5,869 nucleotides of DNA from Kiritimatiellia bacterium (lineage in GTDB: Bacteria; Verrucomicrobiota; Kiritimatiellia; RFP12; UBA1067). Where the stretch lies: contig JAGCJE010000260.1 in assembly GCA_017648225.1 (NCBI GenBank), positions 1 through 5,869 on the forward strand. Direction: 5' to 3'. Of the stretch, positions 1-5,354 are shown one piece after another. The notes below the pieces were generated by a model. The model was not told the origin of the DNA. It ran no database searches and saw only the letters and a list, made by a program, of their open reading frames with translations. Every line of letters begins with the position of its first letter. Position 1 is the stretch's first letter. A program made the translations under genes and the position numbers.

Positions 1-200
1 ACCCCGAGCCAAATCTAAAGATTGGCGAGCGGGTCTAGAGGACGCAGAAATCGACCATATCAAAAGTGGAGCACGGTTGCCCTAACCGTGGCCGCATTTA
101 TACATAGCATAGCAACAAGCAAGCAACAATAAAGCGCGAAGACATTGACGGCTAAACAATAATTACTGTTGTACAGCCTACGTCTGCTAATACACTTTAC
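1..200. other. Gene-free left end with hairpins; no recognised gene
   Basis: No coding frame of meaningful length is visible on either strand; the longest minus-strand frames are about 20 codons. Two hairpins stand out. At 72-90, CACGGTT and AACCGTG pair perfectly around a 5-base loop. At about 1-35, an irregular stem pairs ACCC with GGGT and GCCAAATC with GATTGGC around TAAA. A near-palindrome lies at 155-170. I compared the stretch with tRNA, tmRNA, SRP RNA and RNase P signatures from memory and saw none of their conserved cores. No convincing U-tract terminator follows the acyltransferase stop at 201. The stretch may be a 3' untranslated region plus a small structured RNA on the minus strand, but this is inference. 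Confidence 0.4.
72..90. repeat. Perfect 7-bp inverted repeat (hairpin)
   Basis: CACGGTT (72-78) and AACCGTG (84-90) are exact reverse complements separated by five bases. No T-run directly follows on either strand (on the minus strand a TTTT occurs about 7 bases after the stem), so it is at best a weak terminator. It could equally be the 5' hairpin of a minus-strand RNA. Confidence 0.6.
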
Positions 201-1247
201 TTAAGTTTTATGGCGCGCCATAAATATCGGCGAAACAATAAGTCGACAGCACCGGTCGACCACAAAGTTGAACGCAAGCCCGGCGATCTCCAGAAGCAGA
301 ACAACCGCAATAAAATACCCGGCCATTTTGATGCACGGGTACAACTCCGGATTTGTTCTGACCACATAATTATTCCAGATGAAAGGATGAGTTTGAACCA
401 AATACACGCCCAGGGAATTGACACTCACGAAGGAAACGGCCTTAACGAGCCAAACGCTCTTTATTTTCAACTGCAGAAGAAGCAGCATAAGGGCCGCCGC
501 TTCAACGACGCAGAAAGGAGAATGGTAAAAAAGCATCCATTTCCCTCCGGCGAAATCGCACACGAACGGCACACCGACACTCAGCGCAAGAAGCGAGACG
601 AGTATAAGTTTTATATTCCGCACGCCGAGCACGTAATGCGCCAAACGCCTGATCGCGCATCCGTAGATATAGCATACGGCAAGCCAAACGGCTGAATACC
701 CGCCGGCAACGGCCAGCTCCGCGCTCTCCAGACCGAACGCCGGAAAGACGGACGTAAAGACAAACAGCGCCGCCGACAAAACGAGAAGGCTTTTATCGGA
801 ACACGCCGCGAGCCCCCTGTTCAGAACGGGCATCACCACCATCAACACGAAATAGGCGTTTATGTACCAATAGGTCCCGGCGAACGGGAAAAATGTCGCG
901 CGATAATCAAACCGGTAATCCCCGCCTCCCGGCAGCCAAAAGACTACCGCAAGATAAAGAATCACGCCCCAAAGAGTCATCTTAAGCCAGAAAGACGCGA
1001 TCCGCCCGAGCCATTTCCGGCCGTAATCCATATTCGCCTCACCAGACAGATACCCTGAAAGCATGGCGAAGCAGTTGACGCCCGCGAAGCATAGATACTC
1101 GATAAAAAGACCCGCGCCGTATACGCTCCTCGGCAGCCCGGGCGTATATATCAACCCGCAATGCTGCCAGTTGACGTGCAGAATCGTTATCATCAAAATC
1201 GCTAAAGCGCGATATAAATCCAAGCCGCACAAACGCTCGCGCATCAC
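201..1247 (-). CDS. Acyltransferase family 3 integral membrane protein
   Basis: This 348-residue, mostly hydrophobic protein has the pattern of the Acyl_transf_3 family (OafA/WecH-like). These inner-membrane enzymes move acyl groups onto surface polysaccharides, lipids or other envelope acceptors. Visible signatures are an N-terminal helix with a conserved basic-then-His arrangement (Arg13, His24 in LYRALAILMITILHVN), the FAMLSGYL motif at about 60-67, the aromatic YWYINAYF helix ending in a Pro at 126-140, and the late GVYLVQTHPF motif at 280-289. About ten membrane segments are likely. It starts with GTG at 1247 or ATG at 1244; both overlap the upstream gene's TGA (GTGATG). AAGGA lies 6 bases before the GTG (9 before the ATG), so either start is served. 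The overlap implies translational coupling with the phosphoethanolamine-transferase-like gene and a shared role in envelope decoration. The acceptor and acyl group cannot be read from sequence. Confidence 0.85.
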   Translation of the reverse strand: MMRERLCGLDLYRALAILMITILHVNWQHCGLIYTPGLPRSVYGAGLFIEYLCFAGVNCFAMLSGYLSGEANMDYGRKWLGRIASFWLKMTLWGVILYLAVVFWLPGGGDYRFDYRATFFPFAGTYWYINAYFVLMVVMPVLNRGLAACSDKSLLVLSAALFVFTSVFPAFGLESAELAVAGGYSAVWLAVCYIYGCAIRRLAHYVLGVRNIKLILVSLLALSVGVPFVCDFAGGKWMLFYHSPFCVVEAAALMLLLLQLKIKSVWLVKAVSFVSVNSLGVYLVQTHPFIWNNYVVRTNPELYPCIKMAGYFIAVVLLLEIAGLAFNFVVDRCCRLIVSPIFMARHKT

Positions 1248-3025
1248 TCTGCGTCCTTCACGTACGGGGCGGAGCCTTCATTTGTAAAGCGAGGCTTAAT
1301 CTCGAATCTGTCGGAAAGGAAATTCTCTGTTTCGACATCGTCGGAAAACGTAACGCCCATCATTTCGAGCAAACCGTAATGGGCGCGATCGGCCTGCAGC
1401 GGCACGCTGCGCCGCTTCTGCATGCGCTGGACGGTATCCGGCATCGCTTCGCGGTAGCGGCCGTTCGTCCATATCAAAAAAGGAACCTCGTAGGCGGAAT
1501 TGTCGCGGGATTGCGGATTGCGCAAATCCGGCGATTCGCAGACCGAGCCGTGGTCGGAAATATATACGAGAAACGCAGGCCTGTCAATTTTCTCCAGACG
1601 CTCAAGCAGTTTGCCGAGCACCATGTCCGTATACAGAACCGAACTGTCGTACTCGTTGACCCGCTGGGTGAAGGCGGCATCGGAAAGGAAATGTTGCGCA
1701 AAGTCCTTCGGATAACGCGACGCGTAAGGCTCATGACTGCCGAAGAGGTGCAGAACCATCATCTGCGGAGCCGAAACGGACGCGGTTTTACTTATCCAGG
1801 CGTCAAACGGAACGATCAACGCCTCGTCGTAGATGCACGCGTCTTTATCTTCCTCGAGGTCGCTGTAATTCTCTTCGTGGATATACGTTACCGAATCCGC
1901 GGTCTTGAAAATCATCTGAATAGGGGAATCGGCCCAGCCTGATTTATTCTGATTGGTAGCGATGTCCACCTTGTATCCGGCTTTTTTAAGAACGTCGAAC
2001 AGCGTCCATTTTACATGTCTATCGGCCAACGTCATATCGGTCAACCAGTATTTCAGCGCCGTAATCGTCACCGGCAGAACGCAGACGGCATCATCGAACA
2101 GTATTATGGAATCTTTTCTGGCAGTCAGATTGGGCGTCGTGTCGCGATGATAACCGTAAACGGAATGATGCGAACGGATTGCGGATTCTCCGATGACAAA
2201 AACGCCGACAGGCCCGTCTCCTTTAAAGCCGTCATTCAGCTTAACGTCGTTCGGAGGCGTCCGATCGCGCATTTCAGAAATGAATTCCTTCATGTTTCTA
2301 TTGAAATAGCCAATCTGACCGCAGATATAATTTACCGGATGAGATGAAAAAAGCGTCTTGAAGAAATTTTTCTCTCCTCTCCTGAGCGACGCCGTGAACG
2401 GCCATAAAAGAAGCACCGCTATCGTAGCCAACGCCATCAGATCGCCGCGGCAGTACTTTTTCGGACTTTTATATTTCCTCATCGCAAAATACAGCACGCT
2501 GAAATACATGACCAGCGACAACGTCAGCAACGCGATGCTTTTAAAATTAACGTATGCGGAAAAAAATCCTTTGGTTTCATCCCACGTCGTATCGTACACC
2601 AGATATAGAACAGACTCGCAGAAAAAGGTGCCTGTCGTAAGATAAATCGCGAAAAGAGCAAACAGAACAAAAAACTGCAACGTCGTCATCAGCCATAAAA
2701 CCCACCTATTTCTGCGCAACGCGAAATGGAACGACAGCAGAAAAAGCAAAAGCCAGAATACGCCGCCTACGCACGATACATCAGGCCACCGCTTCGCGTA
2801 CGACAGCGAAAACCCGTTCATGGCGATCAGGAGGTAATTGATCGCGAGCATGATGACGAACGTCGACAGAATATAGCACGCTTCGGCCGCCGTTATCCGA
2901 TAAAAACCGGCCACTGCGCGAAACGCCCAGGAAACACCGCCCCAAAGCCTCCTGCAAATATCGGTGAAACCCGCTTTTTTCTCTGCCGACGCGCCGTCGC
3001 CGACGCGATTTGAATTCTCGCTCAT
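1244..3025 (-). CDS. Phosphoethanolamine transferase-like enzyme (EptA/CptA, sulfatase fold)
   Basis: This 593-residue protein has the two-part layout of the lipid A/LOS phosphoethanolamine transferases. Five N-terminal membrane helices (about 52-70, 83-102, 108-131, 162-181, 197-212) are followed by a periplasmic alkaline-phosphatase/sulfatase-type domain from about 270. Metal and catalytic residues can be placed: Glu280 in VIGES, the nucleophile Thr320 or Thr322 in PVTITALKYWLTDM, His431 in GSHEPY, and Asp491-His492 in SDHGS. YGYHRDTTPNL (290-300) matches the family's GYxRxTxP block. The nucleophile block looks more like the CptA branch than EptA/MCR, which have GTxTAxSxPCMFS. Family members transfer phosphoethanolamine from phosphatidylethanolamine to lipid A, core sugars or other envelope glycans; the acceptor here is unknown. 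The ATG is preceded by no Shine-Dalgarno but by TGATATAAT 8 bases upstream. It lies 50 bases after prfA, and its TGA overlaps the start of the acyltransferase gene. Confidence 0.88.
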   Translation of the reverse strand: MSENSNRVGDGASAEKKAGFTDICRRLWGGVSWAFRAVAGFYRITAAEACYILSTFVIMLAINYLLIAMNGFSLSYAKRWPDVSCVGGVFWLLLFLLSFHFALRRNRWVLWLMTTLQFFVLFALFAIYLTTGTFFCESVLYLVYDTTWDETKGFFSAYVNFKSIALLTLSLVMYFSVLYFAMRKYKSPKKYCRGDLMALATIAVLLLWPFTASLRRGEKNFFKTLFSSHPVNYICGQIGYFNRNMKEFISEMRDRTPPNDVKLNDGFKGDGPVGVFVIGESAIRSHHSVYGYHRDTTPNLTARKDSIILFDDAVCVLPVTITALKYWLTDMTLADRHVKWTLFDVLKKAGYKVDIATNQNKSGWADSPIQMIFKTADSVTYIHEENYSDLEEDKDACIYDEALIVPFDAWISKTASVSAPQMMVLHLFGSHEPYASRYPKDFAQHFLSDAAFTQRVNEYDSSVLYTDMVLGKLLERLEKIDRPAFLVYISDHGSVCESPDLRNPQSRDNSAYEVPFLIWTNGRYREAMPDTVQRMQKRRSVPLQADRAHYGLLEMMGVTFSDDVETENFLSDRFEIKPRFTNEGSAPYVKDAE

Positions 3026-3033
3026 AATGTCAG

Positions 3034-3063
3034 ATTATATCAGAATCTCGAAACCGTACGCAA
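3034..3063 (-). promoter_or_regulatory. Promoter before the phosphoethanolamine transferase gene, likely leaderless
   Basis: On the minus strand a perfect -10 TATAAT (3034-3039), extended by TGA to TGATATAAT (3034-3042), lies 18 bases after a weak -35 TTGCGT (3058-3063). Only 8 bases separate the -10 from the ATG at 3025, so transcription would begin at or next to the start codon. No Shine-Dalgarno is present in those bases. The promoter sits wholly in the 50-base gap after prfA. Confidence 0.55.
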
Positions 3064-3075
3064 TGGAAATTTGGA

Positions 3076-4149
3076 TCAGCCGTTCAACGCGGCGGCGATG
3101 CGTTCGTCGAGATCGTGCGAGGCGAGCGCGTCGAGAATCGGCGACATCTCGCCCTCGATCACGCGATCGAGAGAATACAGCGTAAGATCGATGCGATGAT
3201 CGGTAACGCGGTTCTGGGGGAAATTGTACGTTCTGATCCGCTCGGAGCGATCTCCCGAACCGCGCAGAGACAGACGGTCGGCTCCGAGTTTCGCTTCCTC
3301 CTCGCGGCGCTTGTGGTCGAGGATGCGGGCTTTTAAAGTCGCAAAGCATTTCTCGCGGTTACGCTGTTGCGAACGTTCGTCCTGGCATACGGCGACAAGC
3401 CCCGTGGGCAGGTGGGTCATTCGTACGGCAGATTCCGTCTTGTTGACGTGCTGACCGCCGGCACCGCCGGCGCAAAACAAATCAATGCGGATGTCGCTGT
3501 CGAGAATCTCCAGCTCGTCCTCTTCGTCCGCTTCCGGGAAAACGACGACCGTCGCGGCGGATGTATGTATCCGCCCCTGCGCTTCAGTCTCGGGAACGCG
3601 CTGAACGCGATGTCCGCCCGACTCGAATCTCAAAAGACCATACGCGCCCTCTCCGACGACGGTAAAAACGATTTCCTTATAGCCGTCGAGACTCGTCTCA
3701 TTAGCGTGCATAAGCGAAATCTTCCAGCCTTTCGTCTCGCAATAGCGCGAATACATTCTGAAAAGATTGCCTGCGAAAAGCGCCGCTTCCTCGCCGCCTG
3801 TTCCCGCGCGGATTTCAAGGACCGCGTTGCGGCTTTCAAACGGATCGGGCTTGAGAAGAGCAGCTAAAAGGCGCTTCTCAACCTCAGGAAGGGATTCTTT
3901 AAGCGACGCGATCTCAGCTTCGGCCTCTTCTTTGAAATCGGGATCCGAAAGGAGTTCCTCGTTGCCTTTTATGTCGCCGAGAACCTTGTCGTACGCCGCG
4001 TACGCGCTTTCAAGTTTTTTAAGAAAAGCATGATCGCGAAGCGTCTGACGATAACGCTTCGCATCACCTAAAACATTCGGGTCGCCCAGGTCCGCCTCAA
4101 CGGACGCCAAACGACCCAAAACGCTTTTAATCTGGTCTGTATCGAGCAA
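3076..4149 (-). CDS. prfA: Peptide chain release factor 1 (RF1)
   Basis: RF1 recognises UAA and UAG stop codons in the ribosomal A site and triggers peptidyl-tRNA hydrolysis. The 357-residue length fits the family (E. coli RF1 is 360). The catalytic GGQ is at 231-233 in GGAGGQHVN, and the stop-codon-reading tripeptide is Pro186-Glu187-Thr188 in HRVQRVPETEAQGRIHTSA. This is the PxT form that marks RF1, not the SPF of RF2. Other hallmark blocks are IRAGTGGEEAALFA (about 113-126), CQDERSQQRNR and the C-terminal TYNFPQNRVTDHRI. Translation appears to start at TTG (4149): the rpmE stop TAA is in the same frame three codons upstream, no in-frame ATG lies nearby, and the N-terminus aligns with RF1 in length. 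Only a weak Shine-Dalgarno is visible, so re-initiation after rpmE, six bases upstream, is likely. The methylase gene prmC, a common neighbour, is not here. Confidence 0.97.
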   Translation of the reverse strand: MLDTDQIKSVLGRLASVEADLGDPNVLGDAKRYRQTLRDHAFLKKLESAYAAYDKVLGDIKGNEELLSDPDFKEEAEAEIASLKESLPEVEKRLLAALLKPDPFESRNAVLEIRAGTGGEEAALFAGNLFRMYSRYCETKGWKISLMHANETSLDGYKEIVFTVVGEGAYGLLRFESGGHRVQRVPETEAQGRIHTSAATVVVFPEADEEDELEILDSDIRIDLFCAGGAGGQHVNKTESAVRMTHLPTGLVAVCQDERSQQRNREKCFATLKARILDHKRREEEAKLGADRLSLRGSGDRSERIRTYNFPQNRVTDHRIDLTLYSLDRVIEGEMSPILDALASHDLDERIAAALNG

Positions 4150-4155
4150 GGAGAC

Positions 4156-4362
4156 TTACTTCGCGAACTTCGCGTAGCGCTTCCTGAAGGAGTCAACACG
4201 ACCCTCGGTATCGACCATCGTCTTCTGGCCGGTGAAATAGGGATGGCAAGCGGAGCAGGTGTTAACCGTCATCGCCTTCTTGGTCGAACGCGTATTGATA
4301 ACATTGCCGCAAGCGCACGTGATAGTCGCTTCACCGTATGCAGGATGGATGTCTTTCTTCAT
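4156..4362 (-). CDS. rpmE: Large ribosomal subunit protein bL31, zinc-binding type
   Basis: This 68-residue protein begins MKKDIHPAYGEATITCACG and carries HPYFTGQ, the signature of bL31, a 50S protein that takes part in the bridge between ribosomal subunits. Cys16, Cys18, Cys36 and Cys39 form the CxC...CxxC zinc site, so this is the zinc-containing (C+) type and not the zinc-free paralogue used under zinc starvation. The start ATG follows GAAAGGTTAGGTAGAA, an imperfect Shine-Dalgarno region with AAAGG about 10 bases upstream. It is the first gene of the unit read from the promoter at 4396-4424, with prfA 6 bases downstream in the same frame. Confidence 0.97.
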   Translation of the reverse strand: MKKDIHPAYGEATITCACGNVINTRSTKKAMTVNTCSACHPYFTGQKTMVDTEGRVDSFRKRYAKFAK

Positions 4363-4395
4363 TTCTACCTAACCTTTCAAAAATTATGAGTGAGT

Positions 4396-4424
4396 ATTAT
4401 ATCCTATTTTACTCCCCTTGACAA
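4396..4424 (-). promoter_or_regulatory. Strong sigma-70 promoter for rpmE-prfA
   Basis: On the minus strand, -35 TTGTCA (4419-4424, five of six consensus bases) is separated by exactly 17 bases from -10 TATAAT (4396-4401, perfect). The predicted start is near 4389, giving a leader of about 27 bases before rpmE. The -35 box lies within a 15-bp palindrome, listed separately. Confidence 0.78.
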
Positions 4425-4438
4425 GGGGGTATTTTACT
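4405..4438. promoter_or_regulatory. Palindrome flanked by direct repeats over the rpmE -35 box (candidate operator)
   Basis: CCCCTTG-A-CAAGGGG (4414-4428) is a perfect 7+1+7 inverted repeat containing the -35 hexamer. The 9-mer TATTTTACT occurs at 4405-4413, abutting the left arm, and again at 4430-4438, one base after the right arm, with a repeat period of 25 bases. The architecture suits a dimeric repressor covering the promoter, but it does not resemble the Zur boxes or CIRCE elements I know. Binding is inferred from position only. Confidence 0.45.
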
Positions 4439-4457
4439 GGAAATAAAGCGCATACAA

Positions 4458-4496
4458 CAAGACGGATGTGCGACATCTGTCTGCACATCCGTCTTG
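4458..4496 (-). terminator. Long perfect hairpin after the Bax-inhibitor-1 family gene, probable terminator
   Basis: CAAGACGGATGTGC (4458-4471) and GCACATCCGTCTTG (4483-4496) are exact 14-base reverse complements around an 11-base loop, which may add a further GAC/GTC pairing. The stem lies about 45 bases after the upstream gene's stop and just before the rpmE promoter. On each strand the stem is followed only by a modest U-rich stretch (CGCTTTATTT on minus, CGCTTTTAT on plus), so termination could be bidirectional but not textbook. The flanks AAAGCG (4445-4450) and CGCTTT (4500-4505) also pair. Confidence 0.55.
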
Positions 4497-4540
4497 CCTC
4501 GCTTTTATACCTTGATATGCCTTGGCACAACAAGAGAAAA

Positions 4541-5248
4541 TCAATCATCGCTACCGAACAGCTCCAGAAGATGAAGGAAAATATTAATAAAGTCGAGATA
4601 AAGCGTCAAAGCGCCGATTACACCGACTTTAATCAGAGCTTCCTGCCCCATTGACGATTCCTCGGCGGCGATTTCACGAATCTTCTGGGCATCGTACATT
4701 GTCAATCCCGTAAAAACAAGAATCGCGACGAAAGAAATGATCCAATCCAGATTGCCGGAGCCGACAAACATATTGACCAGGGACGCGATTATAATGCCCC
4801 AGAGAGCCATTCCGCACAATGAACCGACACTGGAAAGATCGCTCTTCGTAAACGTACCATAAAGAGCAAGACCCGCGAACATACCGGCCGTTATGAAGAA
4901 AACGTTTTGAATAAGCGCCAGATCAAAGAATACAAACACGTACGAAAGCGTCAGACCGTTTAGCGCCGCATACGCCGCAAACATAACGAGCGCCATGAAA
5001 GCCGGAATTTTTCTTATCAAAAAACTGATGCCGAACACTAAGGCAAACTCGGCTATAATACACCCGAAAAACCACGGAGTCCCGAGAATATCCAGATAAA
5101 GACCGCTATCGTATGTGTACCAGGCAACCAGACCCGACAGCGCAAGTCCTGCAGCCATCCAGCCGTAGACATATTTAAATGTCTTGGCTATCGTAATCTG
5201 ACGGGCGGCGTACGCCGGAGATTCGAACTCTTTTTCGTAATCTATCAT
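4541..5248 (-). CDS. Bax inhibitor-1 family (YbhL/YccA/YetJ-like) membrane protein
   Basis: This 235-residue protein has about seven hydrophobic helices (roughly 27-44, 56-78, 83-105, 112-133, 143-162, 168-185, 204-230) after a short polar N-terminus. That is the architecture of the BI-1/UPF0005 family. The motifs GLTMYDAQKI (Asp186) and LTLYLDFINIF (Asp219) match the pair of conserved aspartates that form the pH-sensitive gate in the Bacillus YetJ calcium-leak channel; ALNGLTLSYVF (95-105) is the conserved third-helix block. Family members are linked to membrane calcium or proton leak and to interaction with the FtsH protease system, but the physiological role is poorly known. I chose the ATG at 5248 because GAGAGG stands 7 bases before it and MIDYEKEF begins the usual polar tail. 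An in-frame ATG 13 codons upstream (5284) lies inside the probable -10 box. The gene diverges from the GH2 gene and appears monocistronic, ending before the hairpin at 4458-4496. Confidence 0.9.
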   Translation of the reverse strand: MIDYEKEFESPAYAARQITIAKTFKYVYGWMAAGLALSGLVAWYTYDSGLYLDILGTPWFFGCIIAEFALVFGISFLIRKIPAFMALVMFAAYAALNGLTLSYVFVFFDLALIQNVFFITAGMFAGLALYGTFTKSDLSSVGSLCGMALWGIIIASLVNMFVGSGNLDWIISFVAILVFTGLTMYDAQKIREIAAEESSMGQEALIKVGVIGALTLYLDFINIFLHLLELFGSDD

Positions 5249-5282
5249 TTTCGCACCTCTCTTTTGGTTTGCAATTTTCTTC

Positions 5283-5311
5283 ATTTTACCAAATTTCGCC
5301 GCGATTTTTAA
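5283..5311 (-). promoter_or_regulatory. Probable promoter of the Bax-inhibitor-1 family gene
   Basis: On the minus strand, TTAAAA (5306-5311) lies 17 bases before TAAAAT (5283-5288), which is extended upstream by TGG (TGGTAAAAT). The predicted start near 5276 gives a leader of about 28 bases containing the GAGAGG ribosome site. The hexamers match consensus at four and five of six bases. Confidence 0.42.
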
Positions 5312-5338
5312 GAGGGGTTCTAACCGTTGGGAATATTT

Positions 5339-5347
5339 TGATATAAT
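5339..5347 (+). promoter_or_regulatory. Extended -10 directly before the GH2 gene, likely leaderless
   Basis: TGATATAAT (perfect TATAAT at 5342-5347 with the TGn extension) ends 7 bases before the ATG at 5355. The intervening TATCAAC contains no Shine-Dalgarno, and no good -35 is present at 16-18 bases, as is usual for extended -10 promoters. Transcription would start at or beside the A of the ATG. Confidence 0.55.
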
Positions 5348-5354
5348 TATCAAC

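Noticed and set aside
1..120. tRNA, tmRNA, SRP RNA or RNase P RNA at the left edge
   Set aside because: No cloverleaf, T-loop GGTTCGA-type core, or conserved core motif of these RNAs could be found on either strand.
210..695. 161-codon open frame on the + strand
   Set aside because: Antisense to the acyltransferase; very basic, with no domain-like pattern.
1379..1942. 187-codon open frame on the + strand
   Set aside because: It lies antisense within the phosphoethanolamine transferase gene, whose motifs are intact; its translation shows no recognisable domain.
3367..3867. 166-codon open frame on the + strand
   Set aside because: Antisense shadow of prfA, which is fully conserved in sequence and length.
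4418..4446. Plus-strand TTGACA as a promoter reading rightward
   Set aside because: The hexamer arises from the palindrome over the rpmE -35; no good -10 follows at 17 bases (AAATAA) and there is no plus-strand gene before 5355.
5291..5310. Pseudo-palindrome AAATTTCGC/GCGATTTTT in the divergent intergenic region
   Set aside because: Only TCGC-C-GCGA is exact; the rest is A/T-rich near-symmetry expected by chance in a promoter region.
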